From Gleimia hominis (lineage in GTDB: Bacteria; Actinomycetota; Actinomycetes; Actinomycetales; Actinomycetaceae): DNA of 64,000 bases. The stretch is from contig NZ_JASXSX010000001.1 of assembly GCF_032085515.1 (NCBI RefSeq), positions 744,001 to 808,000 on the forward strand. Direction: 5' to 3'. Numbering within the stretch: the stretch's first letter is position 1; each line of letters starts with the position of its first letter. The notes beneath the pieces were generated by a model that ran no database searches, was not told the origin of the DNA, and worked only from the letters and a program-made list of their open reading frames with translations. Of this stretch, positions 25,774 through 34,188 are shown in pieces. Position numbers and translations under genes: made by a program.

Positions 25774-27453
25774 GTGAGTGAAAAAGAGAAATACGTTATT
25801 GGTTTAGATTTCGGCACTTTGTCGGGCCGTGCTGTTGTGATCCGCACGTCTGACGGCGCGGAGCTCGGGACCGCTGTGATGGACTATCCGCATGGCGTTA
25901 TGGATTCGACGTTGACTGCGGGTGATAATCGCACGCTCCCACCCGAGTTTGCTTTGCAGGTGCCAGCGGATTACCTGGAGGTTCTGGCGCAGATCATTCC
26001 GGCGGCGCTGAAGGATGCGCGGGTAGAGCCGGAGGAGATCGTGGGGCTGGGTGTGGACGTGACGAGCGCAACCGTGTTGGTGACGGACGCGGATGGCACA
26101 CCGCTGTGCGAGAAACCGGAGTTTAAGAATAATCCTCATGCGTATGTGAAGCTTTGGAAGCATCATGGGGCGGAGGAGCAGACTCGCCGGATCGTTGATT
26201 TGGCGAAGGAAATGAACGTGGGCTGGTTGGAGCGCTACGGCGGGACGCTGTCTTCAGAGATGCTGATGCCGAAGGCGTTGGAGACGTTGGAGAAGGCCCC
26301 GGAAGTCTATGAGGCTGCGGATCAGATTGTGAACGCTTTGGATTGGTTCACGTGGATGCTGACGGGCAACTTGACGTACGCTGCGGGCGATTCGGGTTAT
26401 AAGCGCATGTATCAGGATGGGCGGTATCCGACTGAGAAGTTTTTGGCGCGTTTGAATCCGAAGTTCCAGAAGGTGTTTTCGCAGAAGATGTCCGCTGAGG
26501 TTCTTCCACTGGGCGCGAAGGTGGGGACTTTGTCAGAGCGTGGGCAAAAGTTGACGGGGCTGCCGGCGTATGTGGCGGTGGCGTCGGGCAACATTGATGC
26601 GCATGTGACGGCGCCGGCGGTGCAGGCAACGGAGTCTGGACAGTTGACGGCCATTATGGGGACGTCTTCGTGCTACGTGGTTTCGGGCCCGGAGTTTCAG
26701 CCGGTGCCGGGTACGTTCGGCACGGTTGATGGTGGTTTGATTGATGGCCTGTGGGGGTTTGAGGCCGGTCAGACTGCCGTTGGTGATATTTACGCGTGGT
26801 TTGTGGAGAACTGCGTGCCCGCGGAGTATTACGAAGAGGCTGAGGAGCAGGGCCTGTCGATTCACGATTTGTTGACGCAGAAGGCACAGCAGCAGGAAGT
26901 GGGGGAGCACGGCCTGGTGGCGCTCGATTGGCATAACGGGAACCGGTCTATTTTGGTGGATTCGCAGTTGTCAGGTTTGATGGTTGGGCAGACGCTTGCG
27001 ACCCGGCCGGAGGATCAGTATCGGGCGATTATGGAGTCCACGGCTTTTGGGGCGCGGGTGATTATCGAGAACTTTGTGGATCACGGGGTTGAGATCACGG
27101 AGTTTGTGGCTGCGGGTGGGTTGATTAAGAACCCGTTTTTGATGCAGATGTTTGCAGATGTGACGCGTCTACCGGTGTCGACGGCGGAGTCGGCGCAGGC
27201 ACCGGCGTTGGGGTCAGCTATTTTCGCGGCGTGCGCGGCGGGTGTGTACGAGTCGGTTGCGGATGCGGCGGCGCATATGGGCAAGCGGATTAAGGCGGCG
27301 TACGTGCCCGATGAGGAGCGTGCGAAGCAGTACGATGAGCTGTTTAAGCATTACAAGTATTTGCATGATTTGTTTGGTCGTGAAAATGATATGATGCACG
27401 ATTTGAAACGGATCCGGGCGCAGGCGTTGAAACGTAAAGGAGAGAGGGCGTAG
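25774..27453 (+). CDS. araB: L-ribulokinase
   Basis: The 559-residue FGGY kinase carries AraB-specific stretches: YVIGLDFGTLSGRAVVI, GLGVDVTSATVLVTDADGTP, FKNNPHAYVKLWKHH and MGTSSCYVVSGP. It phosphorylates L-ribulose to L-ribulose 5-phosphate. I choose GTG 25774, which has GAGGA nine bases in front; ATG 25759 is in frame but without a ribosome-binding site. The 165-base gap to the upstream dehydrogenase gene may hold a secondary promoter. araD follows immediately. Confidence 0.92.
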   Translation: MSEKEKYVIGLDFGTLSGRAVVIRTSDGAELGTAVMDYPHGVMDSTLTAGDNRTLPPEFALQVPADYLEVLAQIIPAALKDARVEPEEIVGLGVDVTSATVLVTDADGTPLCEKPEFKNNPHAYVKLWKHHGAEEQTRRIVDLAKEMNVGWLERYGGTLSSEMLMPKALETLEKAPEVYEAADQIVNALDWFTWMLTGNLTYAAGDSGYKRMYQDGRYPTEKFLARLNPKFQKVFSQKMSAEVLPLGAKVGTLSERGQKLTGLPAYVAVASGNIDAHVTAPAVQATESGQLTAIMGTSSCYVVSGPEFQPVPGTFGTVDGGLIDGLWGFEAGQTAVGDIYAWFVENCVPAEYYEEAEEQGLSIHDLLTQKAQQQEVGEHGLVALDWHNGNRSILVDSQLSGLMVGQTLATRPEDQYRAIMESTAFGARVIIENFVDHGVEITEFVAAGGLIKNPFLMQMFADVTRLPVSTAESAQAPALGSAIFAACAAGVYESVADAAAHMGKRIKAAYVPDEERAKQYDELFKHYKYLHDLFGRENDMMHDLKRIRAQALKRKGERA

Positions 27454-28152
27454 ATGTTGGTGTTGTCTGATCAGCCTCTTGAGGTTCAAAAGGCGGTGGC
27501 GCACACCCGTGAGGTGGTTGCGGATCTGCATGCTGAGTTGCCTCGGTGGCAGTTGGTGGTTTGGACTGCGGGGAACGTGTCTGAGCGGGTGCCTGGCGCG
27601 GACTTGTTTGTGATTAAACCTTCCGGGGTTTCGTACGATGAGTTAGCGCCGGAGAACATGGTGGTGTGTGACCTGCAGGGCAATAAGATCGACGATGGGA
27701 CGGCGCAGAATTTGCAGCCGTCGTCGGACACGGCCGCGCACGCGTATGTTTACCGCCATATGCCTGAGGTCGGGGGTGTGGTGCATACTCATTCGACTTA
27801 TGCGACCGCGTGGGCGGCGCGGGGGGAGGAGATCCCTTGCGCGCTCACGATGATGGCTGATGAGTTCGGTGGTCCGGTGCCCGTGGGGCCGTTCGCGATT
27901 ATTGGTGATGATTCGATCGGGCGGGGCATTGTGGAGACGCTGCGTGGCCACCGGTCCCCAGCGGTACTGATGCAAAACCACGGGCCGTTTACAATTGGGA
28001 AGGATGCGCGGGCTGCTGTGAAAGCCGCGGTGATGGTCGAAGAAGTTGCCCGCACCGTCCACATTGCTAAGCAGCTTGGAGACGTGATTGATGTGGAGCA
28101 ACCCCATATCGATGCCCTGTATGACCGCTATCAGAACGTGTATGGGCAGTAA
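27454..28152 (+). CDS. araD: L-ribulose-5-phosphate 4-epimerase
   Basis: The 232-residue class II aldolase-fold enzyme turns L-ribulose 5-phosphate into D-xylulose 5-phosphate, the entry to the pentose phosphate pathway. Zinc-binding histidines are in GVVHTHSTYATAWAA and MQNHGPFTIG. Substrate-binding TAGNVSERVPG and KPSGVSYDEL are typical of AraD. Its ATG directly abuts the araB stop (TAGATG), with GGAGAGAGGG upstream. No arabinose isomerase gene is present between this gene and the regulator, so the L-ribulose must come from another gene or from a polyol. Confidence 0.92.
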   Translation: MLVLSDQPLEVQKAVAHTREVVADLHAELPRWQLVVWTAGNVSERVPGADLFVIKPSGVSYDELAPENMVVCDLQGNKIDDGTAQNLQPSSDTAAHAYVYRHMPEVGGVVHTHSTYATAWAARGEEIPCALTMMADEFGGPVPVGPFAIIGDDSIGRGIVETLRGHRSPAVLMQNHGPFTIGKDARAAVKAAVMVEEVARTVHIAKQLGDVIDVEQPHIDALYDRYQNVYGQ

Positions 28153-28220
28153 AGCCGGAGGCTGGATTAACGCTATCGCCGCTAACTTTGCAGCACATTC
28201 GAGCGAGAGTGTTCAGTGTT

Positions 28221-29546
28221 TTAACCTTTGAGGTATTGGGATACGGCTAAGGCGGCGCGCCAGCCGAACCGGTTGGCACCCACTGTGGATTGGCTGGGGC
28301 CGTATCCCACGAGGTGCAGGTTAGGGTACTTACGCACCCGTGTGTCATCCATCGGTATTCCGCCCTGCGCGTTTTCTAACCTCAGGGGCGCTAGATGCTT
28401 GAGTGCGGGCCGGTATCCTGTGGCCCACACGATCGCGTTCAGGGTTGTGAATGAACCGTCTGCCTCCACCACCCCTTTGGGTTTAATTTCGGTGAACATG
28501 GGGCGGCGTTTAAGCGCTCCCCGCTGCCACGCGGCCCGTGCGTAATCTGTCCATGGCAACGCCGTGAATGACACGATCGACCGGGGAGCCCCGCCTGCCT
28601 CAGTGTGCTGCGTAACCCGGCGGATGGTTTCGCGCCCCTCAAGTTCACCCCGAAACGGGGTATCCAAAAACTCGGGTGGCCGGCGCGTATACCAAGCGGT
28701 GCGCTGCGTCCGCGAAACCTGCTCCAGCAGCTGCACTGCAGAAATACCCCCACCTACAACCCCGACGGGGCCAAGTAGATTCTCTGCGTCACGCACATCG
28801 CGCGAATGCAGCTGCACTCCCGCAAAAGTATCCATCCCCGGGTAATGCGGGCGAACCGGGTTGTTCCACGTGCCTGTCGCATTAATAATGGCTGCGCACG
28901 TGAAAGTACCCGCACTAGTGCGGACACGAAAACCCGGTCGGTCCTTCGAGTTGGGGCTGCCAGGTAGGTCCGTCAAGATGGGACCGCTCGGTTCGCTCTT
29001 CGAGTTTAGACCGCCAGGTACCTCTATCAAGTTGGGCCCGCTACTGGTATTGGGGTCGCTGGGGGTACGTGCGGACGTGGCTTGAACGGGGGTACGTGCG
29101 AGCGTGGCTTGAACGGGGGTACGTGCGGAAGCGGTAGTATCCGAAAGCGCGATCGCCTCAACACTACTAACCGTGACGGGGCGCACAACCCCCAGGTTTT
29201 TCGCTTGTTCAAACGCAGCGAAATACTGAGGTACCGCCTGGTTCGCGGGCGTGTTCACGTCCGGCAGTCCCGCTTGCTTCACACTGAATTGCGGCAGGTC
29301 GAAAATACCGTTTAACGTCGTCATGGTCAGCGAATCGGGGCGGTGCAACCATGCGCCGCCAGCGGATTCTTCCGCGTCGAGAATCAGGTAAGTGGGGGAA
29401 GTGAGTGCTTGGGGTGCGTAAGTGGCGGGCCGCGGTGTCGTGATATCAGGGGGTAGGGTAGCGCGGGTGAATCCCCGGCGTTTGAGGTGGTAGCCCGCGG
29501 ACAAACCGGCCCCTCCAGCGCCAATTACAATAACACTTACGTACAC
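28221..29546 (-). CDS. flavin-containing monooxygenase-like NAD(P)/FAD oxidoreductase
   Basis: The 441-residue protein has an N-terminal FAD motif (VIVIGAGGAGLSAGYHL) and an interior NAD(P) motif (GPVGVVGGGISAVQLLEQV). FATGYRP-like AIVWATGYRPAL follows near the C-terminus, as in putative flavoprotein monooxygenases and CzcO-like proteins. The substrate is unknown. Residues about 150-240 are not family sequence: they consist of a 9-residue (ARTPVQATS) and an 18-residue (SGPNLIEVPGGLNSKSEP) tandem repeat inserted between the two domains. The start is GTG 29546. It converges on araD. Confidence 0.8.
   Translation of the reverse strand: MYVSVIVIGAGGAGLSAGYHLKRRGFTRATLPPDITTPRPATYAPQALTSPTYLILDAEESAGGAWLHRPDSLTMTTLNGIFDLPQFSVKQAGLPDVNTPANQAVPQYFAAFEQAKNLGVVRPVTVSSVEAIALSDTTASARTPVQATLARTPVQATSARTPSDPNTSSGPNLIEVPGGLNSKSEPSGPILTDLPGSPNSKDRPGFRVRTSAGTFTCAAIINATGTWNNPVRPHYPGMDTFAGVQLHSRDVRDAENLLGPVGVVGGGISAVQLLEQVSRTQRTAWYTRRPPEFLDTPFRGELEGRETIRRVTQHTEAGGAPRSIVSFTALPWTDYARAAWQRGALKRRPMFTEIKPKGVVEADGSFTTLNAIVWATGYRPALKHLAPLRLENAQGGIPMDDTRVRKYPNLHLVGYGPSQSTVGANRFGWRAALAVSQYLKG
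28944..29136 (-). repeat. two different in-frame tandem repeats inside the monooxygenase gene
   Basis: At about 28944-29050 two imperfect 54-bp units encode 18 residues each. At about 29060-29136 nearly three 27-bp units, each starting with cgggggtacgtgcg, encode 9 residues each. Both periods are multiples of three and the frame stays open. Confidence 0.85.
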
Positions 29547-29577
29547 ACCACAACCCTAGTGGCAAGTATTCACGGCA

Positions 29578-29682
29578 GCATGTTCACCGTGCGATCTGCG
29601 GTATGCACATCTTCGCGGTTGGTCTGCAAGATGCACATGTTTGCGGTTACGTCTGCTAGAAGCGCATGTTCACCGTGACGTC
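29578..29682 (-). repeat. 27-29-bp tandem copies of the 3' end of the P-loop kinase gene
   Basis: Reading on the minus strand, the last codons of the kinase (gacgtcacggtgaacatgcg) and its stop are followed by three drifted copies of the same segment, reaching into the gap before the monooxygenase gene. The array is thus part coding and part intergenic. Confidence 0.7.
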
Positions 29683-30687
29683 CGCCAGCTCCCGGGGGGT
29701 ATTCGCCGCCCAGTGCGCGGATTCCTGCGCTGCCCAAATATCCCACCAAGCATCGAACGCACCTTGGTCGCGGGTTAATGCCCGTTTCTTACGCGCCTGA
29801 GGGGCCGCCGTCATCCACACTCCGGTAGATGCATACCGGCGGCTAACGCGGGTGAGGGACCCACACCCCTCCACAATTAAAGGCACGTCCGCGGGAACCC
29901 GAACCCAAGAGCCGGGTTCGTTATGCTCCCAGTCCCAACGATAATAACCCGGCTCGTCATGGTTGCCGTGCGCTGTGGCGCGGGGGGAAGTGCAGTCAGT
30001 TGGAGGATGCGCCGGGGTCGCATGAGGCGGTTGTGGCGCGTTCTGAGTTGTTGGGGTTTCAGAGCGGTACCTCAGAATACTCGATTCGAGAATGTGTGAA
30101 CCAGCAGCTAGACCGTGCCAGCCGGGGTAGAAGTCATCTAAGTGAACCAGCTGCAACCTCGGAGCATAGGGGCAAAGTGCCTTAAGTAGCTGTTGCGCGA
30201 GCGTGGTTTTCCCACTCCCGGAACCACCATCGATAAGCACAAGCGGGAAGGCGTTCGGGAGCGGCGGTAACGCAGGGTGAGGTGCAGTTGAAATGCTGTG
30301 TTGCGGGTCTAACGCAAGGGGTTGTGTTGCGGACGGGGTGGGATGCGATTCAAAATCGCTTCGCGCTGCACGCACAATACGGTCCACTAACTGTTCAAAA
30401 TCGCGGGGTAGTTCCAGCTGAATTTTTCGCGAGGCATCTTGGGGTGCGTTTAGCTGGCAGAGAGACCGAGGTGCCTTTTGCCGACAGGCAGCTTGGGGTG
30501 CGTTTAGCTGGCAGAGAGACCGAGGTGCCTTTTGCCCACAGGCAGCTTGGGGTGGGCTGTGCTGCGAGCTAGCTTGGCTGGCACTTTGCTGAGTGGAGCC
30601 GAAGCTTTGCCCGCCAGCGTCGCGCGTGAGGTGGTGGCCGGGCGTGCTGCTCCTCGTGTTGCTGGCAGCGGGGTCGGAAGCGTTCAC
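29656..30687 (-). CDS. P-loop (uridine-kinase-like) ATP-binding protein in the thiamine-precursor transport operon
   Basis: The 343-residue protein has Walker A GGSGSGKTTL followed by QLVHLDDFYPGWHG, the layout of uridine kinase-like and phosphoribulokinase-like proteins. Near its C-terminus is VPLIVEGCGSLTRVSRRYA. The substrate is unknown. The start GTG 30687 overlaps the stop of the T-component gene (GTGA), a strong sign of coupling to the riboswitch-controlled transporter. The first 110 residues are low-complexity and include an 18-residue duplication, so the catalytic domain starts near residue 125. A longer upstream frame is ignored because it would overlap the T component. Confidence 0.65.
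   Translation of the reverse strand: MNASDPAASNTRSSTPGHHLTRDAGGQSFGSTQQSASQASSQHSPPQAACGQKAPRSLCQLNAPQAACRQKAPRSLCQLNAPQDASRKIQLELPRDFEQLVDRIVRAARSDFESHPTPSATQPLALDPQHSISTAPHPALPPLPNAFPLVLIDGGSGSGKTTLAQQLLKALCPYAPRLQLVHLDDFYPGWHGLAAGSHILESSILRYRSETPTTQNAPQPPHATPAHPPTDCTSPRATAHGNHDEPGYYRWDWEHNEPGSWVRVPADVPLIVEGCGSLTRVSRRYASTGVWMTAAPQARKKRALTRDQGAFDAWWDIWAAQESAHWAANTPRELADVTVNMRF
30438..30545 (-). repeat. two nearly identical 54-bp tandem units in the kinase gene
   Basis: Units 30438-30491 and 30492-30545 differ by one base (ccgacag/cccacag), so this is the youngest-looking duplication in the window. A partial, diverged copy flanks each side. Confidence 0.92.
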
Positions 30688-31442
30688 GACAGCACGGTCC
30701 AGAATGTGCCCGCCCACACGGCAGATCCCAACGCAACCGCGGACCCCGCAATAGCTAGAACGAACGCGATCGTATCGGCCCTGTGGAACGTCGATGGGCG
30801 CGCCCAAGTGCGGGGGGTACCCTGGTCAAAACCACGCACCTCCATTGCAGCAGCGAGCTTCGTGCCTCGCCGAATCGCCAGTACCAGCAGCGCGAACACC
30901 ATGGTTAGCCAGCGCCGTAACCGACCCGTGTCGCCTAAGCCGCGCGCGCGGCGGGCCATCGCCATAGTCCGCCAATCCTCAGACAACAAACCTGCCATCC
31001 GCACCGCAGCCAGCACGCCAAGTACAAACCGGGCCGGCAAGTGCACGCGTTGGGCCAGACCATCCGCCATCCGGGTGGCATCCACACTCCCCAGCAGTAC
31101 GATTGCAGTTAACCCCAGCACCAGAACGCGTAGAAACACCGCTATTGCAAGGATTACCGACCGTTCAGACACGGTGATTAGCCCCCATGAGAACCAGACG
31201 GTGCCCTCCACCTTCCCGTACAAGGCCATCGAAACCGCGGCAAGCAAAGCGACAATCGACAGGCCCAGTGCGCGTTTCAAGAGCCACAGAAACGGCACGC
31301 GTGCCCACGCGAACGCGCACACTAAAAGTGCGAACATGACGCTCGCACTCACCCAATCCAAGGTGATCAAAATCGGTACGGACAACAGTAGGGTAAGCCC
31401 CAAGCGGGACACCGGGTTCAAAATATCAAACCGAGTTTTCAT
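30684..31442 (-). CDS. energy-coupling-factor transporter T component (YkoC/CbiQ type)
   Basis: The 252-residue membrane protein has about five hydrophobic segments (LTLLLSVPILITLDWVSASV; LSIVALLAAVSMALYG; SVILAIAVFLRVLVLGLTAI; a C-terminal pair). The T-component coupling-helix signature is MARRARGLGDTGRLRRWLTM, with Ala-Arg-Gly. It links the ATPase to the substrate-binding YkoE protein. The ATG start at 31442 overlaps the ATPase stop. Confidence 0.88.
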   Translation of the reverse strand: MKTRFDILNPVSRLGLTLLLSVPILITLDWVSASVMFALLVCAFAWARVPFLWLLKRALGLSIVALLAAVSMALYGKVEGTVWFSWGLITVSERSVILAIAVFLRVLVLGLTAIVLLGSVDATRMADGLAQRVHLPARFVLGVLAAVRMAGLLSEDWRTMAMARRARGLGDTGRLRRWLTMVFALLVLAIRRGTKLAAAMEVRGFDQGTPRTWARPSTFHRADTIAFVLAIAGSAVALGSAVWAGTFWTVLS

Positions 31443-33058
31443 GCTCGCCCTCCCGCCTCAGAAGCGGTGCGCGCCGCGCTCCTATCAGGTTCCACGGAGT
31501 CAATGCGAGCCCTAGCTTCGGTGGGACTTGGTTGGGATCCGCTTGCAGTGGCGGTACCCCGGTGTCCAGGTTCCGCGTGGTCGCCACCGGAGTCGAGGTG
31601 AATATGGCGTTCTCCCAGCACGTCAATGAACTCCTCATCGTGCGTTACGGACACCACCGCGTGGTCCTCATCAATCAACTCCTGAATTAATTTGCACAAC
31701 CCCAACCACGTGTTGCGATCCTGCCCGAACGTGGGTTCGTCCAAAATCATTACTTTCGGCGACGTTGCCAACACGGTCGCTACCGACAAGCGCCGCGCCT
31801 GCCCACCCGAGAGTTGGAATGGGTTACGGTCCGCCAGATCCGTCATCCGCAGCATGTCCAGCAGGTAGTCCCGCCGCTTCCCGATGCGCTTATCGTCCCA
31901 CCCGAGGGCCCGCATCCCCACTTCAAGTTCACGCGCCACCGTGGATTCCACAAACTGGTGCTCCGGCTGCTGAAACACAGTGCCCACACGCGTCAGCAGA
32001 TCTTTAGACGCCCACCTGGTCACATCTACGCGGCCTTTAGGTGGATCCAGAACCTCAGTGGCTTCCACCTGCCCAGACAAGGGGGGTAACAAACCCGCTA
32101 ACGTCATTGCGAGGGTAGATTTCCCAACCCCGTTCGGCCCCGTGATCACCGTGGAAACTCCGGACTCCACCTCTAGGTCCAAACCGGTCGAAACCACGTG
32201 CTTGCCATGGCCCGTCGTTAGATCAACCGTGCGTAAACACGTGGGAAAGGTGGTACCTGCAGCAGAAGAATCCGCGGGGGTACCTAGAGAAGATGAATCG
32301 CGTTTTGACAGGCCGGTGGGGTGCCCGGGCACCCACACGCCCGCATCTAACAGACGCTGTGCCTCAGCCTCCAGCACTTCCTGCACCGGTCCGTCCGCAA
32401 TGACTCCGTCGTGACCAATCACAATCAGCCGGTCCACCACATCCAACCACGGTTCCACCCGGTGTTCCACAATAATGAGGGTCGCATCCGCAGTCAGCGC
32501 CCGCTTTGTGGCATCACGAATCTCCGCGATACCTTCCGTGTCTAAGTTAGCGGTCGGTTCGTCCAAACACAGGATCCGATGATGCTCATCTTGCATCGCT
32601 AGGGTGGCGGCTAAGATCAAGCGTTGCTGCTGCCCACCGGACAGCGCTGCAGTAGGCCGATTCAGGGGTACCTCAAGCCCAACTTCTTGCAGCGCAGCTT
32701 CGACTCGGGGCCAAATCTGGTCTGGGCTAACTCCCATGTTCTCAAGTCCGAACGCAACATCATCACCCACGCGTTGCAAAATGACTTGGGACTGCGGGTC
32801 CTGCATCACCAGGCCCACCTGGCCTTTCATGCGCGAGGGATGCACGCCGTCAATCAGTAAAGAACCCGATTCAACTCCGTCGTGCTGCGACCCCAACAAC
32901 CCAGCCAACGCTGTCAGCAAAGTGGACTTACCACTCCCGGACGGGCCCAGCAGAAGCACGCGTTCACCCTGCTCTACCTCAAAATCAATATGCTGAACCG
33001 CAGGCCGTGTCTGACCTTCAAACGTGTACCCCCAGTCGGTCGCTCGGATCAACGTCAA
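31439..33058 (-). CDS. ECF transporter ATPase with two fused ABC domains (YkoD type)
   Basis: The 539-residue protein holds two complete ABC domains. Domain 1 (about residues 5-235) has GPSGSGKST, LSGGQQQRL and CLDEPTANLD. Domain 2 (about 270-500) has GPNGVGKST, LSGGQARRL and ILDEPTFGQD. The duplication matches YkoD, which powers hydroxymethylpyrimidine/thiamine-precursor uptake with YkoC and YkoE. The TTG start at 33058 has AAGGCGGGAG before it. A 219-base repeat-filled gap separates it from ykoE, but no terminator is visible there. Confidence 0.92.
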   Translation of the reverse strand: MTLIRATDWGYTFEGQTRPAVQHIDFEVEQGERVLLLGPSGSGKSTLLTALAGLLGSQHDGVESGSLLIDGVHPSRMKGQVGLVMQDPQSQVILQRVGDDVAFGLENMGVSPDQIWPRVEAALQEVGLEVPLNRPTAALSGGQQQRLILAATLAMQDEHHRILCLDEPTANLDTEGIAEIRDATKRALTADATLIIVEHRVEPWLDVVDRLIVIGHDGVIADGPVQEVLEAEAQRLLDAGVWVPGHPTGLSKRDSSSLGTPADSSAAGTTFPTCLRTVDLTTGHGKHVVSTGLDLEVESGVSTVITGPNGVGKSTLAMTLAGLLPPLSGQVEATEVLDPPKGRVDVTRWASKDLLTRVGTVFQQPEHQFVESTVARELEVGMRALGWDDKRIGKRRDYLLDMLRMTDLADRNPFQLSGGQARRLSVATVLATSPKVMILDEPTFGQDRNTWLGLCKLIQELIDEDHAVVSVTHDEEFIDVLGERHIHLDSGGDHAEPGHRGTATASGSQPSPTEARARIDSVEPDRSAARTASEAGGRA

Positions 33059-33123
33059 CTCCCGCCTTACTAGAAACTCCGCAGAATACTTTCGCTATAT
33101 ATGTTCGCTAGATATTTTCGCGA

Positions 33124-33262
33124 CGCGCACTCGCCAGCAAGCACTTAAGCCCGAGCACGCCAGCGTGCAACTAAGCCCGCACTCGCCAGCAAGCACTTAA
33201 GTCCGAGCACGCTGGCAAGCATCTAGCCGAACTCCCTGGCAAGAACTATGCCCGGGCTTTGC
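33124..33262 (-). repeat. about five imperfect 26-bp tandem units between ykoE and the ATPase gene
   Basis: A unit of the type tggcgagtgcgggcttagtt with trailing gcacgc or gcttgc is repeated about five times with a period near 26 bp. It lies inside an operon, between two co-directional genes, and contains several gctggc/gccagc palindromic pieces. Confidence 0.8.
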
Positions 33263-33277
33263 CAGCTGAATGGTGTT

Positions 33278-33883
33278 CTACGACTGGCGTCCAGAGTTAA
33301 AAGCCGCTAACGCCCCCGTCTTGCGCAGTGCCGCGACCAGCAGGTAGCCCAGCAGGCCCGCCAAGAAGAGTCCAGAAATGCACAGCGTCACCAGGTAAAT
33401 CGAGTTGTACGCTAGGCCCTTAGGCAGGTTGGGGGACATGAACAGTTCCAGGAACCAACCACCTGCACCAGACAGAGCGCCGGACGCCAGAGCGATTGGG
33501 AGCGAGAACTTGCGGTACCGCGTCGCTAGGAACGGAATCTCACCGGCGATACCTTGCGCCAACCCCGAGTACAGCGTGGTGATTCCCCACACGTTCCCCA
33601 GCAGCGCTGACACACAGGCAGCTAGGACCTCAACAAAAATCCCGGCACCAGGTTTGCGAATAATCAAAGCACCCAAAGGTGCGCCCAAGAACCAGATCCC
33701 CGTGGCTATCCCACCAAACCCGGGTGTTACCGCGTCCATGGATTTGTACCAGGCGTACCCAACTGAGTTCCACGCGAAAAAAATCAGTCCCGTGGCAATA
33801 CCTAGAATAGCGGCGACCACAATGTCTACTACGCGCCACCCCTGGGAAGAAACAGGTTTCGTGAGGTCTTCTTGGTTACTCAT
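33278..33883 (-). CDS. ykoE: ECF transporter substrate-binding (S) component, YkoE family
   Basis: The 201-residue membrane protein has six hydrophobic segments and the YkoE-like sequence WRVVDIVVAAILGIATGLIF near the N-terminus, then AACVSALLGNVWG and GEIPFLATRY. YkoE proteins bind a thiamine precursor, probably hydroxymethylpyrimidine. The thiamine pyrophosphate riboswitch immediately upstream supports this specificity independently. I choose ATG 33883, preceded by AAAGGGC. Confidence 0.92.
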   Translation of the reverse strand: MSNQEDLTKPVSSQGWRVVDIVVAAILGIATGLIFFAWNSVGYAWYKSMDAVTPGFGGIATGIWFLGAPLGALIIRKPGAGIFVEVLAACVSALLGNVWGITTLYSGLAQGIAGEIPFLATRYRKFSLPIALASGALSGAGGWFLELFMSPNLPKGLAYNSIYLVTLCISGLFLAGLLGYLLVAALRKTGALAAFNSGRQS

Positions 33884-33944
33884 TTTGTGCCCTTTCAGTT
33901 GATCGGTGGGCACGGGTACAAGCCCACCCGAGTGGGCGTGTGAA

Positions 33945-34032
33945 GAGGTCTCCCTGCGCTGGCATTACCCAGATCAGGTTTGACGGTCGAAGGTCATGGC
34001 CTTCCTCTCAGCCATCCGGCTCCCGTGATTGC
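33945..34032 (-). promoter_or_regulatory. thiamine pyrophosphate (TPP) riboswitch
   Basis: On the minus strand the THI-box core is clear: GGCTGAGAGG, then ACCTGATCTGGGTAATGCC and GCAGGGA, with the P2/P3 and P4/P5 arms between. Downstream, GCCCAC/GTGGGC at 33922-33937 forms a hairpin before the ribosome-binding site. With no U-run this suggests translational control. High TPP should switch off ykoE and the coupled ATPase, T-component and kinase genes. Confidence 0.95.
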
Positions 34033-34188
34033 TTCTTTAGGTTAACAGAAACCACAGCGGCTCCTCGATCAGAAACCACAGTGGAAGATAAGGCGGCTAC
34101 CGCGCCTCGTCCGGGCCATTATCGCACCTGTTCGCACGCGCTCGTAATCCTCGTCGACGCCACCCCTGCGTGCGTTCCGGTGCGCTTT

